A stretch of DNA of 64,000 nt from Paenibacillus tritici (lineage in GTDB: Bacteria > Bacillota > Bacilli > Paenibacillales > Paenibacillaceae): the NCBI RefSeq assembly GCF_013204885.1, contig NZ_JABMKX010000003.1:461720-525719 (forward strand), read 5' to 3'. Shown one piece after another: positions 24,266-33,885 of this stretch (the first letter of the stretch is position 1; each line of letters starts with the position of its first letter). The translations under genes and the position numbers were made by a program. The notes beneath the pieces were generated by a model. The model ran no database searches. It was not told the DNA's origin and was given only the letters and a program-made list of their open reading frames with translations.

Positions 24266-26571
24266 TAACCCTCCATCACCGCAAGATCTGTATCCAGCGT
24301 GTCGGTCACATTCCGGCCGACTCCGATCCGGAAGATCCCCGGCTCAACCACCGGTTTGTAATCCTGCCCGATATAGCTCAGGTGCTCTGCACTCAGCTTG
24401 AATGTCACAGTCTGCTTCTCTCCCGGCTCCAGAACAATCTTGCGGAAGCCCTTGAGTTCCTTGGCCGGTCTAGTCACCTTACTGACCAGATCGGAAATAT
24501 ATAGCTGCACGACCTCCGCACCGCTTCGGGAGCCTGTATTCTCCACTTCCACTGTAACTTCAGCCGTTCCGTCTGCTGTGATCACCGCCGGCTCTACCTG
24601 TAGTCCGCTATAGCTGAATTCGGTGTAGCTGAGTCCGAACCCGAAAGGATACAGCGGCTGCGAATCTCTTTCAAGATAACGTACGCCCCGGGAACGTTTG
24701 CTTAAGTAATATACGGGCAGCTGTCCTACATCCGCAGGAAGGGAGAGAGTTAATCTGCCGGACGGATTCACATCGCCGAACAGGATGTCCGCAATGGCAT
24801 GACCGCCCTCCTGCCCGGGATACCAGGCTTCCAGAATGGCATCCGCCTGTTCGTCAATCCAAGGCTCGGCAATAGGACGTCCGTTGATATATACGACAAC
24901 GACCGGTTTACCGAGCGTCTTTAGCTCCTTCAGCAGCTCCAGCTGAACGCCGGACAGATGAAGCGACATCCGGTCAATGCCTTCGCCGCAATCCATATCG
25001 CTAAGCCCATTCTCCGTTACCTTCGAGGCGCCGGTCCGCAGATCAATGCTGCCTTCGCCGAAGTCTCTGGCGCTCGACCCGCCCAGCGCCAGCACAATCG
25101 TATCCGCTGCTGCCGCTGCCTGGAGTGCAAGCTCGAAGCCCTCGGTGGAGCTGTCTTTGATCCGGCAGCCCGGCGCATAACGTACCCGCTCCGGTTCAGC
25201 CGCAAGCTTAGCCCGTATCCCGGTCAGCACTGTCGCTACCCGGTCACGCGGCTGCGGAGAGGTGTAATCTCCAAGCTGATTGTAGCCGATATCCGCGTTG
25301 GGGCCGATAACGGCAACTGTGCCTTTGTCTTTCGACAATGGGAGGATACCGTTATTCTTCAGCAGTACAATTCCTTCTGCCGCAACGCTCCGGGCCAGCT
25401 CCGCATGCTCCCGGCTGCCGATCACCTGCTCTGCCCGGTCCGGATCAGCAAACGGCTGTTCGAACAGGCCCAGCCGGAACTTCAGCTCCAGCACACGTGC
25501 AGCCGCTTGATCCACCAGCTGCTCATCCAGCCTACCGGAACGGAGTGCCTCCAGCAGATAGCCTCCGAACATGACACCGGACATCTCCATATCAATCCCG
25601 GCGGTGAGCGCCTGCACTGCCGCATCTTCCCCGCCGTCCGCGGTATCATGGCCCGAGGCCAGCATGTCGATAGCGCCGCAATCGGTAATGACCATGCCCT
25701 TGAAGCCCCATTCGCCGCGCAGGATATCCTCCAGCAGCTCCTGATTGGTTGTGCATGGCACTCCGTCAATCTCGTTATAGGCGGGCATGATGGATACTGC
25801 ACCGGCTTCCACCGCTTTGCGGAACGGGTACATATCGACCTCCAGCAGCTCCCGCTTGCCGATATGCGCCGGACCGGCATTCCTGCCGCCTTCCGAGCTG
25901 CCGTAAGCTACGAAGTGCTTGAGGGTCGCTCCCACGCTGGTCGCGCTGTCCAGCCGGTCGCCCTGCAGTCCTTCCACAGAAGCTACAGCGAATTCACCGA
26001 TGAGATACGGATCTTCGCCGAAGCACTCTTCGGTCCGGCCCCAGCGAGGATCACGCACCACATCAAGTACAGGGGAATACGTTACGGCGCCCCCCTGTGC
26101 CCGGGTCTCCAGTGCTACCGCGCGCGACATCTCCCGGTAGAGATCCACATTCCAAGTGCTGCCGATCAGCAGCGGAACCGGAAATACCGTCGCCCCGATC
26201 GCCATATGCCCGTGCGAGCATTCCTCGCCGATCAGTATGGGGATACCCAGCCTGGAATGCTCCAGCACATAACGCTGGATGGTATTCACAGCTTCGGCTC
26301 CGGCACGCGCCCCAAGTCCGCTCTCCAGAGTGACCCCTGTCCAGGGATCTGCCCGCAGTGTGCCGTATAATGCGCCGATGCCGCCTTCGCGGATCTGGCG
26401 TTTGAAGTCTTCTGTCAGTTCTATCTTTCCTTCTGTATGATCATAGGTCTGCCACCCGAACAGCTGAACGAGCTGGCCTACCTTCTCTTCCGGCGTCATC
26501 AGCCCCAGCAGATGTTCTGTCCGCTCTTTGACGGGCTTCGCAGAGTCTTTATATAACATTACGGCTCCCAC
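24265..26571 (-). CDS. GH3 beta-glycosidase
   Basis: This 768-residue three-domain GH3 enzyme has a TIM barrel with the nucleophile Asp in MVITDCGAIDML near residue 295. An (alpha/beta)6 domain (LGGSSARDFGEGSIDLRTG) and a C-terminal fibronectin-III-like domain follow. The usual SDW motif is TDC here. Family members are exo-beta-glucosidases, xylosidases or N-acetylglucosaminidases. The three-domain form with Fn3-like tail suggests a glucosidase/xylosidase-type rather than NagZ-type enzyme. There is no export signal. It heads the glycosidase part of the cluster, following the ABC permease genes and structured element copy B. Confidence 0.93.
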   Translation of the reverse strand: MGAVMLYKDSAKPVKERTEHLLGLMTPEEKVGQLVQLFGWQTYDHTEGKIELTEDFKRQIREGGIGALYGTLRADPWTGVTLESGLGARAGAEAVNTIQRYVLEHSRLGIPILIGEECSHGHMAIGATVFPVPLLIGSTWNVDLYREMSRAVALETRAQGGAVTYSPVLDVVRDPRWGRTEECFGEDPYLIGEFAVASVEGLQGDRLDSATSVGATLKHFVAYGSSEGGRNAGPAHIGKRELLEVDMYPFRKAVEAGAVSIMPAYNEIDGVPCTTNQELLEDILRGEWGFKGMVITDCGAIDMLASGHDTADGGEDAAVQALTAGIDMEMSGVMFGGYLLEALRSGRLDEQLVDQAAARVLELKFRLGLFEQPFADPDRAEQVIGSREHAELARSVAAEGIVLLKNNGILPLSKDKGTVAVIGPNADIGYNQLGDYTSPQPRDRVATVLTGIRAKLAAEPERVRYAPGCRIKDSSTEGFELALQAAAAADTIVLALGGSSARDFGEGSIDLRTGASKVTENGLSDMDCGEGIDRMSLHLSGVQLELLKELKTLGKPVVVVYINGRPIAEPWIDEQADAILEAWYPGQEGGHAIADILFGDVNPSGRLTLSLPADVGQLPVYYLSKRSRGVRYLERDSQPLYPFGFGLSYTEFSYSGLQVEPAVITADGTAEVTVEVENTGSRSGAEVVQLYISDLVSKVTRPAKELKGFRKIVLEPGEKQTVTFKLSAEHLSYIGQDYKPVVEPGIFRIGVGRNVTDTLDTDLAVMEG

Positions 26572-26627
26572 ACCCTTTCTCCTGTTGTACTCCCGCTATA
26601 TAAGATGCACTTAAGATTTGAACTCGA

Positions 26628-26780
26628 AGCTTGATCGTCACTGCGGTGAACATTTGGACTTTCGGCCGCTGTTGTCCCCAGATTTCTTGATTTGGAACCG
26701 CTCTTAGCGGTAGAAATCCGGTGACAAAGGCGGTCGCTACCGCTCCTACAGTTCCAAATTTCCCCTCCGCTTCTTTGCTT
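26628..26780 (-). repeat. Structured intercistronic element, copy B
   Basis: This is the second copy of the roughly 155-bp element, between the ABC permease and GH3 genes. It keeps the TTGTC/GACAA and CCGGATTTC/GAAATCTGG stems. The inner hairpin is CCGC-TAAGA-GCGG, so one base pair (T-A in copy A) has become C-G. An adjacent hairpin GCGGT-AGCG-ACCGC is perfect here but has an A-C mismatch in copy A. Confidence 0.8.
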
Positions 26781-26815
26781 TCCGTTAATTTCTTTAATAG
26801 TTCTTACATAGACTC

Positions 26816-27757
26816 CTACTCCTTAACCGCACCCACAGTAAGACCCTGAATGAAGTAACGCTGGAAGAACGGATACGCAAAAATAATCGGCCCGGTAGCC
26901 AGTACCACCATCGCCATACGCGAGGTATCCTGCGGCATATTGCGGAGTGCCTCCAGGCTGAGCGAGCTGTTCTGCGAGTTCTGCAGAATGAACTGCATAC
27001 TGGTCTCAATCCGCATCAGCATCGACTGCAGCGGCACCAGATTTGGATTATCAATATAGAGCAGGGCATTGAACCAGTCATTCCAGTACCCGAGGGTACT
27101 GAACAGCCCGATCGTAGCGAGGCCCGGCAAGGACAGCGGCAGCACAATTCCCAGGAAGGTGCGGAACTCTCCTGCGCCGTCGATTTTGGCCGACTCGATC
27201 AGGGCATCCGGCACGCTGGTGATGTAGAACGTACGCAGGATCATAATGTAAAAAGCATTCACCGCCAGCGGCAGCACCAGCGCCCAAATGCTGTCCTTCA
27301 GGCCCAGCATCTGTGTCACGACAATATAGGTCGGAACCAGCCCGCCGTTAAACAGCATGGTGAAAAAGGAAAAAAACGCGAAGAAATTGCGGTATTTGAA
27401 GCTTTTACGTGAAATGGCATAGGCATAAAGTGAAATAATAAGCAGGCTGACAATCGTACCAATGACCGTTACCGCAATGGTCACTCCGTAAGAACGGAGC
27501 AGCGTGTCCCCTGAGCTAAATACATATTTGTAGGCTTCCAGACTCCATTTGGCCGGGATTAACTGATAGCCGTCCCGCGCAAGCGCCCCTTCGTCCGTGA
27601 ACGAGATGAGGACAACGAACAGGAACGGGAAGATACACAGGATGGCAAAGCCTCCGGCGATACAGTTGAAGATGGTGTTCAGCACCGGCGACAGCCGATG
27701 GAAATCGCGCGATTTCACAGGATTAGCAGACATTTGGATGACCTCACTTTCCTTCAT
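26816..27757 (-). CDS. Sugar ABC transporter permease (LplC/MalG-like)
   Basis: This 313-residue inner-membrane permease is of the CUT1 carbohydrate importer family. It has six predicted helices, and the EAA motif is ALIESAKIDGAGEFRTFLGIVLPLSLPGL near residue 190. The C-terminus FFQRYFIQGLTVGAVKE is the classic end of LplC/YtcP-type proteins. It lies 5 bp after the partner permease gene on the same strand. No ATPase gene is present, as usual for this subgroup, which shares a distant MsmX-type ATPase. Confidence 0.95.
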   Translation of the reverse strand: MKESEVIQMSANPVKSRDFHRLSPVLNTIFNCIAGGFAILCIFPFLFVVLISFTDEGALARDGYQLIPAKWSLEAYKYVFSSGDTLLRSYGVTIAVTVIGTIVSLLIISLYAYAISRKSFKYRNFFAFFSFFTMLFNGGLVPTYIVVTQMLGLKDSIWALVLPLAVNAFYIMILRTFYITSVPDALIESAKIDGAGEFRTFLGIVLPLSLPGLATIGLFSTLGYWNDWFNALLYIDNPNLVPLQSMLMRIETSMQFILQNSQNSSLSLEALRNMPQDTSRMAMVVLATGPIIFAYPFFQRYFIQGLTVGAVKE

Positions 27758-27762
27758 TTTCC

Positions 27763-28689
27763 CTAGAATAAAGCACTGTCCTTATCGAATTTGCGCACGA
27801 TGTAATTAGAGGTAAGAACCAGCACGAACCCGACCACTGATTGATATAAGCCCGCAGCCGTACTCATTCCGATCTCGCCGGTAGTCTTAAGTCCACGGTA
27901 CACATACGTATCAATTACGTTGGTCACGCTGTAGAGCGTCCCCGAATCTCTCGGCACCTGATAGAACAGCCCGAAGTCGGCATAGAAAATCTTCCCGATC
28001 GCAAGCAGCGTCATAATGATAATGATCGGCTTCAGCATCGGCAGCGTGATGCTGCGGATCTGCTGAAGCTTGCTGGCTCCGTCGATCATCGCCGCTTCGT
28101 AGAGGGACTTGTCTATGCCCATAATTGCGGCGAGATAGACCACGCTGTTATAGCCGACGGCCTTCCATAGGAACACGAATATAATAATGAACGGCCAGTA
28201 TTTCGATTCCGAGTACCAGGAGATATTGCTGCCGAACATGGCATTAAGCAGCCCCCGCTCCGAGCTAAGGAAGCTGAATGCGAAGTATCCCACAACGACC
28301 CAGGACAGAAAGTATGGCAGGAACATGCCTGTTTGATAGAACTTGGCAAGCTTCTTATTGGCAATCTCGGACAGCACCACCGCCATCAGCACTGACAGGA
28401 TCAGGCCAAGGATGATGAAGGCTAAATTATACAAAAGAGTATTGCGTGTGATCAGATAGGCATCATTGGTGCTGAACAGAAACTTGAAATTATCCCAGCC
28501 GACCCATTTGCTGTTGATGATGCTGGCCCAGAAGCCATCCCGGCTGAAGCGGTACTCCTTAAATGCAATGACCGTACCCACCATCGGCAGGTAGGAGAAG
28601 AATAAAAACCACAGTGTGCCCGGCAGAACCATAAACAGCAGCACTTTATTTCTCAACACGTCTTTGGCGGACTTTCCTATTTTGCCCAT
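27763..28689 (-). CDS. Sugar ABC transporter permease (LplB-like)
   Basis: This 308-residue permease partners the downstream LplC-like protein. It has six membrane helices and an EAA loop YEAAMIDGASKLQQIRSITLPMLKPIIII near residue 190. An N-terminal LFMVLPGTLWFLFFSYLPMVG helix is typical of LplB. It would form the import channel for oligosaccharides captured by the lipoprotein encoded upstream. A hairpin terminator lies between its start and the binding-protein gene. Confidence 0.95.
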   Translation of the reverse strand: MGKIGKSAKDVLRNKVLLFMVLPGTLWFLFFSYLPMVGTVIAFKEYRFSRDGFWASIINSKWVGWDNFKFLFSTNDAYLITRNTLLYNLAFIILGLILSVLMAVVLSEIANKKLAKFYQTGMFLPYFLSWVVVGYFAFSFLSSERGLLNAMFGSNISWYSESKYWPFIIIFVFLWKAVGYNSVVYLAAIMGIDKSLYEAAMIDGASKLQQIRSITLPMLKPIIIIMTLLAIGKIFYADFGLFYQVPRDSGTLYSVTNVIDTYVYRGLKTTGEIGMSTAAGLYQSVVGFVLVLTSNYIVRKFDKDSALF

Positions 28690-28730
28690 ATTCCTAGTTC
28701 CTCCTATACCGGAAATTTCTTCCGTTGATA

Positions 28731-28767
28731 CAAAAAGACCGGGCCAAGTCTAATCACCCGCCCGATC
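28731..28767 (-). terminator. Intercistronic terminator between binding protein and permeases
   Basis: On the minus strand GATCGGGC pairs with GCCCGGTC (one wobble) and is followed by UUUUUG. It sits just after the solute-binding-protein gene. A partial terminator here would give more binding protein than permease, as in many ABC operons. Confidence 0.7.
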
Positions 28768-28780
28768 CTTGAATAGAATG

Positions 28781-30286
28781 CTACTTATTGTTCGCTGCTT
28801 TCCAGGCGTCGATCTGGGTTTGGGCTTCGGCGATGATTTTATCCAGACCGGCGGCTTTCAATTTCTCATTGGCCTTGGTCAGGTATTCTTCCGAATCTAC
28901 AGATCCGGTCATCAGCGGTGCCCAGAATTCTTCCTTCACGTTCTGAACGGCGGCGATTTCATTCGTCACCTTGGAAGTATCGAAGTTGAAGCCGAGCAGC
29001 GGTGCATTGATACCGGCATCATTGAACTTCTTGAATTCTTCCCATTTGTTCTCAGGGTCGCCTTCGTTCAGGTAGTTGATCATAATGTTACCCAGGGAGA
29101 ACGTTGGCATATCGTAGTTCTTCGCATCCGGGAGGTTCTTGATCATGTTGTCGCTGACCTTCTCGTAATGCACGCCCTCGATACCGGAGTCAATCATGTT
29201 GCGCAGCTTAGGGTCTGTATTCAGCAGGTTCAGGAATTCCATGGCTTTCTCAGGATACTCGGAGTTGGCGGAGATCGCCTGCATGGAGCCCATAACGGAC
29301 CAATTATAGATATAAGGCTTGCTGGCTGGTGTCGACACTACAGGATACCCGTAGCTTGCGGACCACAGATTGTCGGCCAGCGGCTGGGTGGACGCGCGGT
29401 CGGTGAACCATTTGCCGGCTTTGTACAAGTCATCCACAGACGATGTAGTGGCTACTTCAGAAGAGATGTAACCTGCCTGGTAGAATTTGCGGACCGTCTT
29501 AAGCGCTTCCTTGAGCTCAGGAGTTTCGAGGATGTTGACCACTTTGTAGTCCTTGGTGTCCATATATACAGCCATCGGCATCTTCTCGATCACATAGTCA
29601 AAAGGCATGATCGGCATGAAGTCCTTGACCATCGCGTACGGGGTCACTCCAGGCTCGTTTTCCTTGATGGTTTTGAGCAGCGGCTCCAGATCAGCCATCG
29701 TTTTCACGCTGGTCAGATCAAGCTTGTATTTGTCCAGAAGCTCTTTGTTGAAGCGGAAGACTTCCTGCGCCGGAAGCTCTTTGTTGGCCGGAATCGCATA
29801 GTTATGTCCGTCTACCTTGGAGCCTTCCAGGAAGGCCGGATCAATGGTGTCCACAATGCCCTTGCCCTGGTTCTTCAGCAGCTCATCAAGCTCCAGGAAG
29901 GCACCCTTACGTGCATTCTGCACATAATCGAAGGCCCAGGAAGAAGTGAACAGAATATCCATTGGCTCGCCCGAAGCAGCCATAACCTGCATTTTTTGCG
30001 TATAATCCCCGAAGTCGAGCATTTTGATATCGAGGGTTGCGTTGATTTTTTCAAGTGTGTATTTATTGACTTCTGCAAGCACCTTATCCATATCCTTCTG
30101 CGGCGGCCCGATAGTGTACCAGATCAGCTCTACAGGCTTCTCCGTAGACTCCGTAGCTTTGTTGCCGCCTGAAGCCGCTTCTCCGCCTGCATTCTTACTG
30201 TTGTTCCCACCACATGCGCTAAGCGCCAGTGAGACAGTTAAAAGCGTTGTCAACAACAAGGAGAAGTGTTTCTTTTTCTTACTCAT
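28781..30286 (-). CDS. Extracellular sugar-binding lipoprotein (LplA-like)
   Basis: This 501-residue lipoprotein has the lipobox LALSACGG with Cys near residue 25. It is a large cluster-D type solute-binding protein of the LplA/YtcQ group (ELIWYTIGPPQKDMDKVLAE, then ITLEKINATLDIKM). It would capture oligosaccharides released by the surface GH85 enzyme. The two-component genes are immediately upstream and the two permeases downstream, all on the minus strand. A cre-like site lies about 100 bp upstream of its start. Confidence 0.94.
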   Translation of the reverse strand: MSKKKKHFSLLLTTLLTVSLALSACGGNNSKNAGGEAASGGNKATESTEKPVELIWYTIGPPQKDMDKVLAEVNKYTLEKINATLDIKMLDFGDYTQKMQVMAASGEPMDILFTSSWAFDYVQNARKGAFLELDELLKNQGKGIVDTIDPAFLEGSKVDGHNYAIPANKELPAQEVFRFNKELLDKYKLDLTSVKTMADLEPLLKTIKENEPGVTPYAMVKDFMPIMPFDYVIEKMPMAVYMDTKDYKVVNILETPELKEALKTVRKFYQAGYISSEVATTSSVDDLYKAGKWFTDRASTQPLADNLWSASYGYPVVSTPASKPYIYNWSVMGSMQAISANSEYPEKAMEFLNLLNTDPKLRNMIDSGIEGVHYEKVSDNMIKNLPDAKNYDMPTFSLGNIMINYLNEGDPENKWEEFKKFNDAGINAPLLGFNFDTSKVTNEIAAVQNVKEEFWAPLMTGSVDSEEYLTKANEKLKAAGLDKIIAEAQTQIDAWKAANNK

Positions 30287-30383
30287 TTGCCGTACCCCCT
30301 TTTAATTAGCCGTCCGGAAAACCCAGGCCTGCCGGGCATTTCCGGCTGCTGGCTTCCTTGAGCTATATCTTTACTTTATAAGA

Positions 30384-30397
30384 TGAAAGCATTTTCA
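30384..30397. promoter_or_regulatory. cre-like site upstream of the binding-protein gene
   Basis: TGAAAGCATTTTCA keeps the TGAAA...TTTCA arms of the catabolite-responsive element but has CA where the consensus has CG. It lies 98 bp upstream of the binding-protein start, which suggests CcpA control of glycan import. Confidence 0.4.
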
Positions 30398-30475
30398 AAT
30401 AGAAGAGAAACTATATATATTCAGGTATGAAATAAAGAAATAACCTCACATATACGTTTCCCCCCAGTGCCTCCA

Positions 30476-31996
30476 TTAGAGCAGCCCTTTGAATTCCGTC
30501 GGTGAGATGCCCACATATTTCTTGAATTGCTTGTAAAAATAGCCCATTTCCCAGTAGCCCACATTCCTTGCGATCTCGTGAACCTTCAGGTTCGTCGAGC
30601 GGAGCTGCTCCTTCGCCCTGTCGATCCGGTAACGGTTCATGTATTCCGCAAACGACTCTCCGGTTGTCTTATGAAAGAGCTGTCCCAGATACACAGGGTG
30701 AATATTGAACATGAAGCCGAGCTTCTTCAGCGACAGATCCTCACTGTAAGACTTCTCGATATAATTCAGCACCTGGTTCACCACCGGGCTCTTCAGCTCC
30801 CGGTCCAGCAGCTCAATAATGCTTGCAGAGGTCTGCTGGATGGCAGCGGACAGCCCGGGCAGCGAGTTCGCCCTGCGGATCGCCGTTAACCCCTCGGCAA
30901 TGAACTCACGCTCCATCTCACTGCGTATATCCTTGATCAGCATCCGGAAATACAGAATCCATTCTACCGAAATCTCCCGGAGCAGCTCGGGTGTTAGGGC
31001 CTCCATAGCTTTCCCGGAGAAATACAATTCAATTCTCTCTGTCAGCGCTGGAAGATTCTTGCCCATAATCAGCTTGGAATACTCGCTCCAGTCCTCTGGC
31101 AGCACCGCCCCCAGATCCTCCTTCCGGTCCTTCAGCTGCTCATAATGAATGAGGCTCTGCTCCGGATGAATCTCCATGAACTCCTGGGCCTGCTTCGCCT
31201 GCTCATAGCTGGAGGGTGCAGCATCCACTCCCTCCACAGCCGAGCCTACGGCCGCGCGCAGACCTTGGCCTGCAGCGCATAAGCCGGAGATCTCCTGGAG
31301 CATAGAGGCCATCTGCTCTGCTCCCTTGGGAGCTTCTTCATAGTTATGTATGAGCACCAGATCATTGTCGGAATCCCAGAACATGAAGAAGGAAGTCTGT
31401 GCACTGACCAGATCCTCCACGTTCTTCCGGAAGGCTTCCGTGGACGGATCTGCCTGCACCAGGGCAACCTGAACATATCGGCCGCCGAGCGGCAGGCCAA
31501 CCAGATTCAGCCGTTCGGAACGCTCCCCGGGATCAATCTGCCCCCGCAGCCAGCGCAGCAGCACATTATCCTTCAGCACGGAGTTCGTATATTCCCACCA
31601 CTGCGTATCCAGCCTGGAGACATCCAGCTTCTCTACAATCGTCTCCAGCGTTCGCTGGAATTCCTCCAGATTGATCGGCTTCAGCAGATAATTCTCAATT
31701 CCGAGGGTTAAGCCTTCCTTCACATACCTGAATTCATCATATCCGCTCAGGACAACCACCTTCATCTCCGGAAGGAATTCCCGGGCGGCGCGGATCAGCT
31801 CCAGGCCGGTCATCACCGGCATGGAGATATCGGTAATCAGAATGTCAGCAGGGGACTCCCGCAGCCTATTCAGCGCTTCCTGCCCGTTCTCCGCCTGGCC
31901 TGTAATTTCAAGACCCAGCTGCTCCCAGTCCAATATATCCTCTAGGCCGCTAAGAATGAACGGCTCATCATCCACAATAAACACCTTATACATCAA
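30476..31996 (-). CDS. YesN-type response regulator (REC + AraC HTH)
   Basis: This 506-residue protein has an N-terminal receiver domain with the phospho-acceptor Asp in DILITDISMPVMTGLEL near residue 55 and KPINLEE near residue 105. A middle linker domain follows, then a C-terminal AraC-type double helix-turn-helix from about residue 405 (LSLKKLGFMFNIHPVYLGQLF, then MNRYRIDRAKEQL and VGYWEMGYFYKQFKKYVGISPTEF). It overlaps the sensor-kinase gene by 11 bp. It probably activates the ABC/glycosidase operon when N-glycan fragments are sensed. Confidence 0.95.
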   Translation of the reverse strand: MMYKVFIVDDEPFILSGLEDILDWEQLGLEITGQAENGQEALNRLRESPADILITDISMPVMTGLELIRAAREFLPEMKVVVLSGYDEFRYVKEGLTLGIENYLLKPINLEEFQRTLETIVEKLDVSRLDTQWWEYTNSVLKDNVLLRWLRGQIDPGERSERLNLVGLPLGGRYVQVALVQADPSTEAFRKNVEDLVSAQTSFFMFWDSDNDLVLIHNYEEAPKGAEQMASMLQEISGLCAAGQGLRAAVGSAVEGVDAAPSSYEQAKQAQEFMEIHPEQSLIHYEQLKDRKEDLGAVLPEDWSEYSKLIMGKNLPALTERIELYFSGKAMEALTPELLREISVEWILYFRMLIKDIRSEMEREFIAEGLTAIRRANSLPGLSAAIQQTSASIIELLDRELKSPVVNQVLNYIEKSYSEDLSLKKLGFMFNIHPVYLGQLFHKTTGESFAEYMNRYRIDRAKEQLRSTNLKVHEIARNVGYWEMGYFYKQFKKYVGISPTEFKGLL

Positions 31997-33809
31997 TGGT
32001 CTCCTCCTTATGGGGATATGGAAAAGTTATCGTAACCACCGTACCTGCGCCTGCTTCACTCGTCAGCTCCACCCCGTACGGCTTACCGTACATGAGTCTT
32101 AGACGCTCATGAATACTTCGCAGCCCGAAGGACTCCGATCCGGACAATTCGCCGTTATCCTCCAGTACTTCGCGGAGCCGGCTCAGCCGCTCCTCTGCAA
32201 TCCCTTTTCCGTTATCCGTGATTACTGCCCGGATATTCCCCGAGTCTGATGTGATCACAATGCTAATCACATTATCGGTTTGTCCGGTCCGCATGCCATG
32301 CAGAACATAGTTCTCGATGACCGGCTGCAGGGACATTTTGAGCACAGGCAGCTCTTCCAGCTCCTTGCTGCATTCGATGGTATATGCGAATCTGTCCTTG
32401 TACCGGATACGGAATAACTCCAGATACAGGCGGCATGCCTCCAGCTCATCCTTGAACGTATATTTCACCTTCGGGCGGACATAGGATTTGAACAGCATGG
32501 ACAGGCTGTAGATCATCTCCCCCACATCCTTCGCGCCGCTTGAAATCGCCCGCATCCGTATCACTTCCAAGGTATTATAGAGAAAATGCGGATTCACCCT
32601 GGCCTCCAGGGTAGCAATCTCCGTATGCTTCTGCTTGATTTCCGCCTTATACACCTGATCAATATACTGGTTCAGCTCGTCCAGCATGCTGTTGAAGCTC
32701 TTGGCAATCTGGCCCAGTTCGTCTTCGCGGCCGTCCACAATCCGGGTGTTTAAATCCCCGTTTTTCACCTTGCGGGTGAAGCGGATGATACGGTGTGTTC
32801 TTTTGGCAAAATTAGAAATGAACATCGCCGGCAGCAGCACAGCAAACAGAATGCAGACGAGGGCGATGGTAATAATAGTGCTCTGCGCACTGCTGTAAGT
32901 CTCGGCCAGCTCCTTCTTGGAGATCAGGCTGACAACAGTATAACCGCCCTGGCTCTGGGTCAGACTGGTGACCTCCATCCCCTCTATCGTAAACTCCTCG
33001 CCGGCGTTAATCCCTTTCAGCTTCGGCAGCTTCCGGCCGTACCCCTTACCCGAGGAATCGAAGATGACCTCATTCTGGGCCGAGAGCACGAGGATGTCGC
33101 CTTTGAAATCCTGCTTATAATTGCTCATGGCCTGCCGGATGGATTCGGAGTCGAAGTAGACCAGGATCTGGCCGATGTTGAGCAGCGAGGACTTATTATT
33201 AATGGGTATTTTCACCGAGAACATAGGGGTCTTCTGTATACCGATACTCTTCAGCACCCAAATGTTCGGGACCGAGACGAGGCTCTCCTCATCCAGAACC
33301 ATGGAATCCGGGACAAAGGAATGCGCCGCATTGGTAGATATCCGCTCGAATTGCCTGCGGTTGTTGTAGTAATACATCACCTGCTGATTGGCACTGTAGA
33401 GGATCAGGCTGCGCATATCGGGATCATCGTCAATCTTGTTCTGGAAATACTGAACGGCGTTGGACGTAGACTGATCCCCCAGCAAATAGCGGTCCAGCCG
33501 GTGTTCAATGTAATCGCCGAAGGGATTCTCCAGCAGAAAAGTAGTATTGCTCGCCAGGCTCGCGTCCCGGTAGACGTCACGCATCATATCCTGGACGGAT
33601 TGATATTTACTCTCCACATAGTTGCTGATGCTCTCCATCGTCTTGCGCTGGATATCCATCTGCCGCTGCACTGCCGAATCAGAGATCAGCATCAGCACCA
33701 GAAACGAGAAGACAATAATCGTTGCAATGAAGATGCATGACACAATCAGCGTAAAACGCATAAACATATTATCTTTGAAATATTTGCGGTATAACGAAAT
33801 ACTGCGCAT
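31986..33809 (-). CDS. YesM-type sensor histidine kinase
   Basis: This is a membrane kinase of about 607 residues. Two membrane helices (near 15-35 and 280-300) flank an extracytoplasmic sensor domain. A HAMP segment (VKNGDLNTRIVDGREDELGQIAKSFN), the His_kinase motif ARVNPHFLYNTLEVIRMRA with the phospho-His, and an HATPase domain with DNGKGIAEERLSRL and SFGLRSIHERLRLMYG follow. I start at ATG 33809 because GAGGAGGTGGACC directly precedes it; an in-frame ATG at 33836 lacks a site. It pairs with the overlapping YesN-type regulator. Confidence 0.94.
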   Translation of the reverse strand: MRSISLYRKYFKDNMFMRFTLIVSCIFIATIIVFSFLVLMLISDSAVQRQMDIQRKTMESISNYVESKYQSVQDMMRDVYRDASLASNTTFLLENPFGDYIEHRLDRYLLGDQSTSNAVQYFQNKIDDDPDMRSLILYSANQQVMYYYNNRRQFERISTNAAHSFVPDSMVLDEESLVSVPNIWVLKSIGIQKTPMFSVKIPINNKSSLLNIGQILVYFDSESIRQAMSNYKQDFKGDILVLSAQNEVIFDSSGKGYGRKLPKLKGINAGEEFTIEGMEVTSLTQSQGGYTVVSLISKKELAETYSSAQSTIITIALVCILFAVLLPAMFISNFAKRTHRIIRFTRKVKNGDLNTRIVDGREDELGQIAKSFNSMLDELNQYIDQVYKAEIKQKHTEIATLEARVNPHFLYNTLEVIRMRAISSGAKDVGEMIYSLSMLFKSYVRPKVKYTFKDELEACRLYLELFRIRYKDRFAYTIECSKELEELPVLKMSLQPVIENYVLHGMRTGQTDNVISIVITSDSGNIRAVITDNGKGIAEERLSRLREVLEDNGELSGSESFGLRSIHERLRLMYGKPYGVELTSEAGAGTVVTITFPYPHKEETIDV

Positions 33810-33840
33810 GGTCCACCTCCTCTCTATAGGATACACAAGA

Positions 33841-33880
33841 AGCGCTCCCCTCTGATGAATTTTTTCAGAGGGGAAGCGCC
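33841..33880 (-). terminator. Terminator after the GH85 gene
   Basis: The stem AGCGCT-CCCCTCTGA / TCAGAGGGG-A-AGCGC is nearly perfect over about 14 bp, followed on the minus strand by UUCUUGUGU. It separates the GH85 gene from the two-component genes. Confidence 0.75.
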
Positions 33881-33885
33881 TTGGC

